Source: JBOFHT01 sp051649785 (lineage in GTDB: Archaea > Methanobacteriota > Methanobacteria > Methanobacteriales > Methanobacteriaceae). Taken from it: DNA of 10,740 nt. The translations under genes and the position numbers were made by a program. The stretch's first letter is position 1. Each line of letters opens with the position of its first letter. The notes below the pieces were generated by a model. The model was given only the letters and a program-made list of their open reading frames with translations, was not told where the DNA came from and did no database searches. The stretch spans positions 1-10,740 of the forward strand of contig JBOFHT010000061.1 of the NCBI GenBank assembly GCA_051649785.1. The letters run 5' to 3'. Of the stretch, positions 1 through 6,712 are shown in pieces.

Positions 1-244
1 AATAGTAATTAAAAATCAGACATTAGAAATTAGTGCTATTGATTTTGTAAGGGAAGAACAAAATGATATGGGTCTAGATAGAGGAGCAGCAGTTAAAGCT
101 TTATCAAGTGCTCTTATTAAAGGAACTCAAGACCCTGAAAAAAGAGATAAAATAGCATCTACTATTATAGAGCAGTATACAGCAGGAAATATTGTTGTGG
201 ATCCTGCAGGATCATTTTTAGCACTATTAAATTCTAAATTATAG
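1..244 (+). CDS. 3' end of an unrecognised protein gene (partial)
   Basis: An open frame enters from the left edge, is read from base 2, and ends at a TAG at 242-244, giving about 80 C-terminal residues. The translation has the look of a real soluble protein: mixed charged helices (for example REEQNDMGLDRGAAVKAL, then DPEKRDKIASTIIEQY) and a DPAGSFLALLNSKL tail. There are no Asn-rich tracts. I do not recognise the family from this fragment and assign no function. It is the only plus-strand gene in the window and converges on the coiled-coil gene across a 128-base gap that holds a long inverted repeat. That it is coding is supported by the long open frame and its composition; the product name is open. 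Confidence 0.6.
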   Translation, partial: IVIKNQTLEISAIDFVREEQNDMGLDRGAAVKALSSALIKGTQDPEKRDKIASTIIEQYTAGNIVVDPAGSFLALLNSKL

Positions 245-258
245 TAGAATAAAATTAA

Positions 259-329
259 AAATATGTTAAATTATTATTATAATTATAATTTTAATATTTA
301 TAATTAATAGTAAATAATTTAACTTATTT
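259..329. terminator. Long imperfect inverted repeat between convergent genes; candidate bidirectional terminator
   Basis: GTTAAATTATT at 265-275 is exactly complementary to AATAATTTAAC at 313-323. After one mismatch the pairing continues through 259-263 with 325-329, giving 16 of 17 paired positions. Inside the loop a second 9-base arm pair (280-288 with 298-306) can form. An A6 run at 333-338 reads as T6 on the minus strand, just downstream of the minus-strand gene. The position between two converging stop codons fits termination on both strands, but archaeal termination depends mainly on oligo-T, so the role of the stem is inferred. Confidence 0.45.
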
Positions 330-372
330 ATTAAAAAATAAAATATGGGGATAAATATTAATTAGTTAAATA

Positions 373-1662
373 TTAATTAATATCTAATTTAGTCCAATGT
401 TCAACTTTATCTATTTCTTTTAATTGGACATATCCTTTTCTTTCTAAGCTTTTTAATATACTGTTTAAATTAGAATATGACAAATCTTTAAATACTATTT
501 TTCTTAAGAATTCATGTATATCTTTAGTTGTGTTATCACCATCAGGGAGAACATTTAAAACTTGAGATTGGAATGATGTTAAGTCTCTTTTAGGAGGCTC
601 AATAATTTTATTAAAGATATTCTTCATTTCTTCTAGTTCAGTAATCATAACATCTTTAGATTTAAGTTCTTCTTTAAGATTAAATATCTCATATTGAATA
701 TTTTTATCATTATCTGTAATGATGCTTTTATTAGTATCAGTAATAGTATCTGCAATATTATCAGTATTATCATTACTATTAGCATCACTGCAATTATCAT
801 CATTAGATATATTAGTATTAGATTTATCTTTAGAATCTTCATCTAAAAGTTCTTTAATTAAATTATCTTTATCTTTAATCTTATTTAAAAGAGAATTAAT
901 TTCTTCATCTTTTTTATTTAATAAAGTAGATCTATTCTCAATTTCATTATTTAATTTAGATATTTCTAAATCTTTAGATTTTTTAATATCATTTTCAATA
1001 TCTTTTTTAATTGCATCGAATGATTTCTTAAAATCCTCAAGCTCTTTAATTCTACTGTCTTTTTCCTTTATTTGATTTTCAAATTTTTTAACAGTTTCAG
1101 CATCAATAGCAGAATTTTTAATGTTTTTTATTTCATTTTCTTTAGCATCAACTTTACGTTGAAGTTCTAGAATACTATCTTTAGTAGCTAGGTTACCTTT
1201 TAATTCAGTAATTTCAGTTTTTGATTGATTAAGTTCTTTAACTAATGATTTAATCTTACCGTCTTTTTCAACAATTTTAGAAATAGTATTTTCTAATTTA
1301 TTATTATAATCATTAAGTGTACTTGTTTTAAATTCCTTTAATTCGTTTTCTAAGGATTTCTTAATATCCTCAAGTGAATTTTTAAAATTTTCTAAATCTT
1401 TAATTTTAAGATTTTTAGCTTCAATTAAAGTTCTAAGATCCCTAATTTCAGAATCTTTAGATTTAAGTGAATCATTAATAACTAAAATATCAGATTCCTT
1501 AGATTCAATTAATGATTTTAATTTTGAAACTTCATCATTATTTAATAACTTAGCTTTTTCATTTTCTAAATTAATTAATTCCATTTTAAGCTTATTAATT
1601 TCAAGTAAGCAAGATTTAACTAATTTTTCTAGTTTCTTTTTTTCAATATCATCACTAATCAT
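373..1662 (-). CDS. Coiled-coil protein with C-terminal winged-helix-like domain, function unknown
   Basis: The protein has about 429 residues if it starts at the ATG at 1662-1660; an in-frame GTG lies three codons upstream at 1671. I prefer the ATG because a TATA-like box lies about 26 bases before it, which would suit a leaderless message. Residues about 5-275 are almost entirely Lys/Glu/Leu/Ile-rich heptad-like coiled coil. Two segments of about 95 residues (about 53-148 and 172-266) align at a constant offset of 118-119 residues, for example IKDLENFKNSLEDIKK against IKELEDFKKSFDAIKK. An Asn/Asp/Ser/Thr-rich linker spans about 280-323. A shorter third copy of the motif (ITELEEMKNIFNKI) precedes a globular end, about 359-426. 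That end has a helix, a second helix (TTKDIHEFLRKI), a recognition-like helix (YSNLNSILKSLERKGYV) and a wing ending in HWTKL, the layout of a winged helix-turn-helix. DNA binding is inferred. It lies 80 bases after asd and may be read from the asd transcript or its own promoter. I do not recognise a named family. Confidence 0.8.
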   Translation of the reverse strand: MISDDIEKKKLEKLVKSCLLEINKLKMELINLENEKAKLLNNDEVSKLKSLIESKESDILVINDSLKSKDSEIRDLRTLIEAKNLKIKDLENFKNSLEDIKKSLENELKEFKTSTLNDYNNKLENTISKIVEKDGKIKSLVKELNQSKTEITELKGNLATKDSILELQRKVDAKENEIKNIKNSAIDAETVKKFENQIKEKDSRIKELEDFKKSFDAIKKDIENDIKKSKDLEISKLNNEIENRSTLLNKKDEEINSLLNKIKDKDNLIKELLDEDSKDKSNTNISNDDNCSDANSNDNTDNIADTITDTNKSIITDNDKNIQYEIFNLKEELKSKDVMITELEEMKNIFNKIIEPPKRDLTSFQSQVLNVLPDGDNTTKDIHEFLRKIVFKDLSYSNLNSILKSLERKGYVQLKEIDKVEHWTKLDIN

Positions 1663-1680
1663 AAGAACCACTTAATAATA

Positions 1681-1691
1681 CTAATATATAA
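1681..1691 (-). promoter_or_regulatory. TATA-like box before the coiled-coil gene; possible leaderless start
   Basis: On the minus strand the sequence reads TTATATATTAG, centred about 26 bases before the ATG at 1662. This is the usual archaeal distance from TATA centre to transcription start, so the message could begin at the start codon. No convincing Shine-Dalgarno sequence is present (only AGTGGTT close to the ATG), which agrees with a leaderless start. AT-rich background makes chance TATA matches common. Confidence 0.35.
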
Positions 1692-1742
1692 CCTTACAAC
1701 TATTAATAAGAATCTAATTATCTATTTAAATTAAGAAAAATA

Positions 1743-2792
1743 TTAAAGAATAGTTTTTTGTATAAGCTCAGCATTTAATATAGATGCTCCCGCTGCACCA
1801 CGAATAGTGTTATGGCCAACAAGAACATATCTTAAACTATTATCAAAAGCATAGTCTTTTCTTAATCTTCCAACTGTAACTGCCATTCCACCATCAGCAT
1901 TCCTATCCATTCTAGGTTGAGGACGATTATCTTCTTCTCGAACTATAACTGGATTTTTTGGAGCTGAAAAAAGGTTTAACTCTTGAGGAATTCCTTTAAA
2001 ATTAGCCATTTTTGATTTAACATTTTCTACATCAACATCTTCACCAAATTCAATGAAAACCGATTCTGTATGACCATCAACAATAGCTACCCTATGACAA
2101 GATGCACTTACACCAAAATTAGCATCTTTAACTTCAGTTCCATTAAGTTCTCCTAAAAGATGGAGAGTTTCTGTTTCCATTTTTTCTTCTTCTTCACCAA
2201 TAAATGGAACTAAATTGTCAACAATAGCCATAGAGGGAACACCATTATATCCAGCACCTGAAACAGCCTGCATTGTTGAAACATAAACTCTATTTATATC
2301 AAAATTATCATAAATTGGTTTTAATGTTAATGTTAATGCAATTGTAGAACAATTAGGATTAGTTACAATAAATCCATCCCAACCACGATTTTTTTGTTGA
2401 ATCTCAACAAGGTCTAAAAATTCAGGGTTTACTTCAGGAATAACAAGAGGTACATCTTTTTCCATACGCATAGCACTTGCATTTGAAGCTACGATATAAG
2501 ATTCTGCAAATTTTGGCTCAACAATTTCTGCTGTACTACTTGGAAGTGCTGAAAATAAAAAATCAACATCATTTGAAATATCCTTAGGGTCTGTATTAGA
2601 TACAGTAATGTCTTTAACAGATTCAGGCATTGCATCATCAAGATACCACGTTGTAGCATCTTCATACTTTTTACCAGCTGAACGCTCCGAAGCAGCTAGC
2701 TCAGCTATTTCAAATTCAGGGTGTTTATCAAGGATTTGAATGAATCTTTGACCTACCATTCCAGTTGCACCAAGTACACCAACTTTTACCAT
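1743..2792 (-). CDS. asd: Aspartate-semialdehyde dehydrogenase
   Basis: Converts 4-aspartyl phosphate to aspartate 4-semialdehyde with NADPH, the second step of the aspartate pathway leading to lysine/DAP, threonine and methionine. The 349-residue protein matches the archaeal/fungal-type enzyme in length. The N-terminal nucleotide-binding loop GATGMVGQ lies at 8-15. The catalytic cysteine is Cys148 in NPNCSTI, and the substrate/active-site segment SCHRVAIVDGHTE follows at about 231-243, with His241 the probable catalytic base. The C-terminus (VGHNTIRGAAGASILNAEL) is typical of the family. The ATG start is well supported by an AAAGGAG ribosome-binding site eight bases upstream. It follows dapB by 144 bases, enough for its own promoter. 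No Asn-rich insertion is seen. Confidence 0.96.
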   Translation of the reverse strand: MVKVGVLGATGMVGQRFIQILDKHPEFEIAELAASERSAGKKYEDATTWYLDDAMPESVKDITVSNTDPKDISNDVDFLFSALPSSTAEIVEPKFAESYIVASNASAMRMEKDVPLVIPEVNPEFLDLVEIQQKNRGWDGFIVTNPNCSTIALTLTLKPIYDNFDINRVYVSTMQAVSGAGYNGVPSMAIVDNLVPFIGEEEEKMETETLHLLGELNGTEVKDANFGVSASCHRVAIVDGHTESVFIEFGEDVDVENVKSKMANFKGIPQELNLFSAPKNPVIVREEDNRPQPRMDRNADGGMAVTVGRLRKDYAFDNSLRYVLVGHNTIRGAAGASILNAELIQKTIL

Positions 2793-2800
2793 TTTAATTA

Positions 2801-2807
2801 CTCCTTT
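2801..2807 (-). promoter_or_regulatory. Shine-Dalgarno site of asd
   Basis: The minus strand reads AAAGGAG, eight bases before the ATG at 2792. It is the strongest GGAG-type site among the lysine-pathway genes here and fixes the start of asd. Confidence 0.8.
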
Positions 2808-2910
2808 AACTTAATTATTTATTTTAATAATTCCCTAATCCAAAATCATAATCTACTATTAGTTTCAAATATTGTTTTAATTAATAATTAAAAATTAATG
2901 ATTAAATAAA

Positions 2911-2925
2911 TTAATTTATATATTA
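2911..2925 (-). promoter_or_regulatory. Candidate TATA box for asd
   Basis: The minus strand reads TAATATATAAATTAA shortly after the dapB stop. A start about 25 bases downstream would give a leader of about 100 bases. The 144-base gap between dapB and asd is almost pure A/T, so this is only a candidate; asd may instead be read through from dapB. Confidence 0.25.
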
Positions 2926-2936
2926 TTTAATATTAA

Positions 2937-3758
2937 TCAATTTAATCCTAAAATATCCGACATAGTAGCTATTGTTCCAGGTTTTATACTATCAATTGAT
3001 CTTAAAGCTTTCATAACTCCTGTAATAAATACTTGGCGACTACTAGCTTTGTGAGATATTTCTAGACGTTCCCCATCTCCTAAAAATAGTACAGTATGGT
3101 CTCCAACAACATCTCCACCTCTTACAGCATGAACACCAATTTCTTTTTTAGTACGTTCCCCTACAATACCTTGACGACCATAAACACCAACTTCATCAAC
3201 ATTACGTTCTAAAGCATCGGCTATGATTTCAAATGCAGTCATAGCAGTTCCAGAAGGTGAATCTTTCTTCTGATTATGGTGTGCTTCAATAATTTCAATA
3301 TCATAATCTGCTAGAATTGGAGCTAAGTCTTTTAAAACTTTAAAAAACACATTTACTCCAATAGACATATTAGATGTGATAATAGCTTTAACTTCTTCTT
3401 TTGCAATTACATTAGCAATTTCAGTGTTTTGTTCATCAGTAAACCCTGTAGTTCCAACAACAAGGTTTACTTTAGATTTTGCAGCTATTTTTATTGTTTC
3501 AATAGCAGCACTAGCTATTGTAAAGTCAACTAAAACATCAGGTCTTGTTTTTTTAAGAGTTTCTTCTAAATTTTCACTACCTGTAATAGCTACATCAATT
3601 TTACCAATACCAATAACTTCACCAATGTCACGATTAGATAAAGGAGTGTTAGGCATTTCTATTGCAGATACTAATTCCATATCATTATTATTCATAATAT
3701 TTTTAATAATACCAGAACCCATTTTTCCTGAAGCTCCAGTAACAGCTACTTTTATCAT
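2937..3758 (-). CDS. dapB: 4-hydroxy-tetrahydrodipicolinate reductase
   Basis: Reduces the DapA product to tetrahydrodipicolinate using NAD(P)H, the branch precursor of diaminopimelate and lysine. The 273-residue length is normal. The N-terminal Rossmann loop GASGKMG is at 8-14. GTTGFT at 102-107 is the conserved cofactor/substrate-side motif. The signature EAHHNQKKDSPSGTA at 158-172 contains His160 and Lys164, which correspond to the catalytic His159 and Lys163 of the E. coli enzyme. The C-terminal block HAVRGGDVVGDHTV is also conserved. The start is the ATG at 3756-3758, preceded by a short GGTG site at 3764-3767. The gene is separated from dapA upstream by a 334-base non-coding region with repeats, so it probably has its own promoter. 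Confidence 0.96.
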   Translation of the reverse strand: MIKVAVTGASGKMGSGIIKNIMNNNDMELVSAIEMPNTPLSNRDIGEVIGIGKIDVAITGSENLEETLKKTRPDVLVDFTIASAAIETIKIAAKSKVNLVVGTTGFTDEQNTEIANVIAKEEVKAIITSNMSIGVNVFFKVLKDLAPILADYDIEIIEAHHNQKKDSPSGTAMTAFEIIADALERNVDEVGVYGRQGIVGERTKKEIGVHAVRGGDVVGDHTVLFLGDGERLEISHKASSRQVFITGVMKALRSIDSIKPGTIATMSDILGLN

Positions 3759-3789
3759 TTAAACACCAAAAAATATAATTTTTATATTA

Positions 3790-3797
3790 TTTTTATA
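3790..3797 (-). promoter_or_regulatory. Candidate TATA box for dapB
   Basis: The minus strand reads TATAAAAA about 35 bases before the dapB ATG, which would give a very short leader that still includes the GGTG site at 3764-3767. Other A/T runs nearby could also serve. Confidence 0.3.
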
Positions 3798-3841
3798 CCA
3801 TAAAATTAAATTAAATTTTACCTACTTTATGTATTAATTAT

Positions 3842-3886
3842 TTTAAACAAATAATCTTAAACAGTAATTTAAACAAGTTTAAACAA
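3842..3886. repeat. Spaced TTTAAACAA-like motifs upstream of dapB
   Basis: TTTAAACAA occurs exactly at 3842-3850, 3868-3876 and 3878-3886, with a variant CTTAAACAG at 3856-3864. The copies start 10 to 14 bases apart, close to a helical turn, and lie about 45-95 bases upstream of the candidate dapB TATA box. Clustered, phased copies could be a regulator binding site, but the motif is A/T-rich and no regulator is known from the sequence. Confidence 0.35.
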
Positions 3887-3937
3887 TTATAATCCATCAC
3901 AATTAAACATAAATAAATCTAAAAAATTTAATAACTA

Positions 3938-4038
3938 TAATAACTCCAATAAAGTTTAAAAAAACTATAAAGGGCTTGGATAAATACATAGAAATGTTTA
4001 CTAGTAATAACTCCAATAAAGTTTAAAAAACTATAAAG
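3938..4038. repeat. Direct repeat pair of 34-35 bp with 32 bp spacer
   Basis: The copy at 3938-3972 and the copy at 4005-4038 are identical apart from one A in a run (A7 against A6). Each begins TAATAACTCCAATAAAG and ends with CTATAAAG. The middle holds a small dyad, AGTTT then AAACT around an A-run. The spacer at 3973-4004 is unrelated sequence. The repeat and spacer sizes are those of a CRISPR unit, but there are only two copies and no cas genes. On the minus strand each copy contains T6 or T7 after a short dyad, so tandem terminators of dapA are an alternative. Confidence 0.85.
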
Positions 4039-4092
4039 AAATATTATTAAACAAATGTAAACAAGTATCTTAAATAAAAATATAAGTTTTAA

Positions 4093-4986
4093 CTATAATA
4101 ATCCAAGATTGTCTAAAACTTCTTTAACTTTATTGTTACTTTCTTTTTTCATAGGAACAAGTGGAAGTCTAACAGTTCCAGCAGGCATTTTCATTAAATT
4201 CAATGCTTCCTTTGTAGGTACAGGATTACTTTCAATAAAGAGAACTTTCATAAGATCATAAAGTTCATAGTGAAGTTTAGAAGCATTTTCATAATCGTCA
4301 GCTAGTGCATGATTAACCATATCACTCATTCGTTTAGGATCAACATTAGCTACAACACTAATAACTCCAGTAGCCCCTATACTCATCATAGGGAGAGTTA
4401 AATCATCATTTCCGGAAATAATTGCAAATTTATCATCAAGACCATTTTTAAGGAGGCCTGCTTTGATTTTAGAAACTTTATCCAAATCAGGGTTTGCTTC
4501 TTTAATTCCTACAATATTATCTAGTTCAGCTACTTTTAAGATAGTATCAACATCAATATCAGTTCCAGTACGAGAAGGAACATTATAAACAATTATAGGA
4601 ATATCAGTAGTACTTGTCATTAATTTGTAATGCTCAAAAAGACCGTGCATTTGAGGTTTGTTATAATAAGGAGTTATAACTAAAGCATTATCTGCACCAA
4701 TGTTTTCCGCATATTCTACAAGGCCTAATGCCTCTTTAGAAGAATTGCTACCTGATCCTGCAAGAGTAGTCACTCTACCATCAACTTCATCAACTAAGAA
4801 TTTCATCATTGAACGTTGCTCTTCATGAGTAATAGTAGCTGATTCGCCAGTAGTACCGGCTATTAAAAGTGCATCAACACCATTATCAATTAAATGTTCA
4901 ATATTTTCTTTTAATCCATTGAAATCAACTTCATTGCTATTGGTAAACGGTGTTACCATAGCTACAGCAGTTCCTTTAAATTTCAT
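4093..4986 (-). CDS. dapA: 4-hydroxy-tetrahydrodipicolinate synthase
   Basis: Condenses pyruvate with aspartate 4-semialdehyde, the first committed step to diaminopimelate and lysine. The 297-residue TIM-barrel protein is of normal length and nearly colinear with the E. coli enzyme. Lys162 in GIKEAN is the Schiff-base lysine. Tyr134 in IIVYNVPSRTG, Thr45 in GTTGES and Tyr108 in PYYNKP form the expected proton relay, and Arg139 is the substrate-carboxylate arginine. The C-terminal NPVPTKEALNLM segment is also conserved. The ATG at 4984-4986 is preceded by GGTGAT, matching the archaeal 16S 3' end. It lies 118 bases after aspartate kinase, compatible with one transcript. Confidence 0.97.
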   Translation of the reverse strand: MKFKGTAVAMVTPFTNSNEVDFNGLKENIEHLIDNGVDALLIAGTTGESATITHEEQRSMMKFLVDEVDGRVTTLAGSGSNSSKEALGLVEYAENIGADNALVITPYYNKPQMHGLFEHYKLMTSTTDIPIIVYNVPSRTGTDIDVDTILKVAELDNIVGIKEANPDLDKVSKIKAGLLKNGLDDKFAIISGNDDLTLPMMSIGATGVISVVANVDPKRMSDMVNHALADDYENASKLHYELYDLMKVLFIESNPVPTKEALNLMKMPAGTVRLPLVPMKKESNNKVKEVLDNLGLL

Positions 4987-4989
4987 TTA

Positions 4990-4995
4990 ATCACC
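4990..4995 (-). promoter_or_regulatory. Shine-Dalgarno site of dapA (GGTGAT)
   Basis: The minus strand reads GGTGAT three bases before the ATG at 4986. The same GGTGAT sequence precedes shikimate kinase, and a shorter GGTG precedes dapB, which supports an archaeal GGAGGTGAT-type anti-Shine-Dalgarno pairing as the local rule. Confidence 0.75.
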
Positions 4996-5104
4996 AATCC
5001 CTAAATTATAAGATAATTATAGATAATTGTAATATGCTTATATATAATTGTAAGATACTTAATATAATTATGATAATTATAAGATAAATATATAAGTATA
5101 AATA

Positions 5105-6397
5105 TTATTTATTTAAAACACTTTTAACAAGTTCCTGTGCCTTAGAACCATCTTCCCACTGTACAAATACTACAACTGCAGTTTGAGAAGAGCTTATTTC
5201 TACAATATTAATATTATTATTCCTTAATGGTTCGGAAATATCAGAAATTATACCTGGAGTATCAATAAAATCCGGACTAGCTACTGTAACCATAGCTATT
5301 TCCATTCCAAGTGAAAGAGAACTTAAAAAGTCATTTTGTACAACTACTTCATGAAGTAATTGATGAGCTTCCGAAGCATCTTTTTTATTAACAAAAATTG
5401 TTACAGAATTTTGGCCTGCAGAAATCCCAAATATATTAATTTCATTGTCTGAAAGTATATTAGTTATTTTAGATAAAACACCTGGCTTTTTAAGCATATT
5501 TTCTCCAACAAGAGCTATAACTGAAATGGGTTCAGGATGTAATGTAGAAGATTTAGATAATTCATAATTAGAAGGCCCTACAATCCTAGTTCCTAATTGT
5601 GATAAATCACCATCTTCAAAACTAATAATTTTTGCAGAAATATCAGGATCTTTATATTTTAAAGCATGTGGGTGAAGTACTTGAGCACCATGAGTAGCTA
5701 AATCTCTTAATTCTTCAACAGATATTTTATCAAGCATTTCTGCATTTTCTAGTTTATTTGGGTCTGTTGACATAACACCTTTAACATCAGTTACAATAAT
5801 AACCTCATCAGCAGATAGGCAGTGTCCTAAAAGGAATGCTGTAACATCGCTTCCTCCTCTTCCTAGAGTAGTTATATTATTTTGACCAATGTTAATAGAT
5901 TCCTTATCCCCTACAGACTCTTTAATAATAGTATCACCATTAATCCCAATACTAACACTACGACCTAAAAATCCACAAATAACTGGAATAACACCTTGAT
6001 CAAGTATTTTTGTTAATTCTTTAGCTTTTTCTTCAGTAGCCCCAAAGTCAATTTTAGCTTTAAGAGAATTATTATCAGTTAAAATGGGCCAACGTGAATC
6101 AAATGGGTCAATATACTCAGACTTAACACCTAATGACTCAATAGCTGCAGAAACTATGCGTACACTAGTCATTTCCCCCATAGAAAGAATTTCAGCCATT
6201 TGTTTATCTGTGACATTCCCTCCAATTGATTCTTCAACAATAGTTATAATATCATCTGTTGCCTTATTAATTGCAGATACAACCACTACAACCTTATTTC
6301 CTTTCATATATTCGTTAACAACTGATTGAGCTGCTTTACGTATTCTTTCTCCATTTCCAACAGATGTTCCACCAAATTTAGCTACTATTAGCTCCAT
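5105..6397 (-). CDS. lysC: Aspartate kinase with two ACT domains and an internal insertion
   Basis: Phosphorylates aspartate to 4-aspartyl phosphate, the entry step of the aspartate pathway. I place the start at the ATG at 6395-6397 (430 residues, MELIVAKFGG) rather than an in-frame GTG at 6404-6406, since the kinase fold begins at once with KFGGTSVG (residues 7-14) and a GGTTGTG sequence lies upstream at 6404-6410. The amino-acid kinase domain shows TTLGRGGSD (176-184), TDVKGVMSTDP (203-213) and HGAQVLHP (236-243). Two ACT domains follow at about 291-355 and 366-427, the usual site of feedback inhibition, probably by lysine or threonine. About 23 extra residues lie between GFLG (142-145) and TTLGRGGSD, where relatives have a short hairpin. 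It heads the DAP gene group after a long non-coding region. Confidence 0.94.
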   Translation of the reverse strand: MELIVAKFGGTSVGNGERIRKAAQSVVNEYMKGNKVVVVVSAINKATDDIITIVEESIGGNVTDKQMAEILSMGEMTSVRIVSAAIESLGVKSEYIDPFDSRWPILTDNNSLKAKIDFGATEEKAKELTKILDQGVIPVICGFLGRSVSIGINGDTIIKESVGDKESINIGQNNITTLGRGGSDVTAFLLGHCLSADEVIIVTDVKGVMSTDPNKLENAEMLDKISVEELRDLATHGAQVLHPHALKYKDPDISAKIISFEDGDLSQLGTRIVGPSNYELSKSSTLHPEPISVIALVGENMLKKPGVLSKITNILSDNEINIFGISAGQNSVTIFVNKKDASEAHQLLHEVVVQNDFLSSLSLGMEIAMVTVASPDFIDTPGIISDISEPLRNNNINIVEISSSQTAVVVFVQWEDGSKAQELVKSVLNK

Positions 6398-6483
6398 TAC
6401 ATACACAACCTAAGATAATCATGAACTAGCAATATGAAATAACAATTGCTATAATTAAATATAATGATATTAATAATCCTATT

Positions 6484-6532
6484 ATAATTTATACATATAT
6501 TATGTGTGAAAAAAGTAATATTTAAAGTTTTT
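6484..6532 (-). promoter_or_regulatory. Candidate promoter region of aspartate kinase
   Basis: On the minus strand, AAACTTTAAATATT (TATA core at 6517-6526) resembles a BRE plus TATA element. A second TATA-like stretch, ATGTATAAATTATAA, lies at about 6484-6498. They would give leaders of about 100 or 70 bases. Between them is an ACATA-TAT-TATGT dyad at 6493-6505, a possible operator. Which box is used cannot be decided from sequence. Confidence 0.35.
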
Positions 6533-6646
6533 TACTTAAAAATAGCTAATCTAAAACAAAACAAAAAAGATTGTAAAAATAAAAGCCATTATAATAAAAT
6601 TTATAGTGAAAAAATTATAATAAATCTAAAAAATAATTATATAAAA

Positions 6647-6712
6647 TTATAATTAATTGAGTTATAATTAATTGAGTTATAATTAATTGAGTTATAATTA
6701 ATTGAGTTATAA
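6647..6712. repeat. 15 bp tandem repeat, 4.4 copies
   Basis: The unit TTATAATTAATTGAG is repeated without change at 6647-6661, 6662-6676, 6677-6691 and 6692-6706, followed by a partial TTATAA at 6707-6712. Each unit contains the self-complementary TTATAATTAA-like core. The array is 250 bases upstream of aspartate kinase and 273 bases downstream of S17e. The perfect identity of copies suggests recent expansion. A binding array or a slippage product are both possible. Confidence 0.95.

Larger units (their letters stand above)
3759..4092. other. Non-coding region between dapA and dapB with repeats
   Basis: This 334-base gap holds no convincing gene. From the dapB side it contains a TATA-like box (3790-3797), four spaced copies of a TTTAAACAA-like motif (3842-3886) and a pair of 34-35 base direct repeats (3938-3972 and 4005-4038). 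The repeats carry T6-T7 tracts in the direction of transcription and so could also end the dapA message. A 28-codon hydrophobic frame at 3903-3989 was considered and not accepted. Confidence 0.6.

Noticed and set aside
645..842. Open frame on the minus strand inside the coiled-coil gene
   Set aside because: It lies in another frame over the Asn/Asp-coding tract and is nearly all Ile/Leu/Met, a by-product of ATT/AAT repeats.
719..1075. Plus-strand frame of 118 codons opposite the coiled-coil gene
   Set aside because: Ser/Leu-rich translation is the antisense image of Lys/Glu/Asp-rich coiled-coil codons; no ribosome-binding site or family resemblance.
3903..3989. Minus-strand frame of 28 codons starting with ATG at 3987-3989, very hydrophobic
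   Set aside because: It runs through one copy of the direct repeat, its nearest GGAG is about 20 bases upstream, and AT-rich non-coding DNA readily yields Phe/Ile/Val-rich short frames.
3938..4038. Genuine CRISPR array
   Set aside because: Only two repeat copies, no cas genes, no leader recognised, and an alternative terminator reading exists; kept as a repeat only.
6398..6560. Possible lysine riboswitch before aspartate kinase
   Set aside because: The leader lacks the conserved purine-rich core and stable G/C-containing helices expected for this riboswitch, and the class is essentially bacterial.
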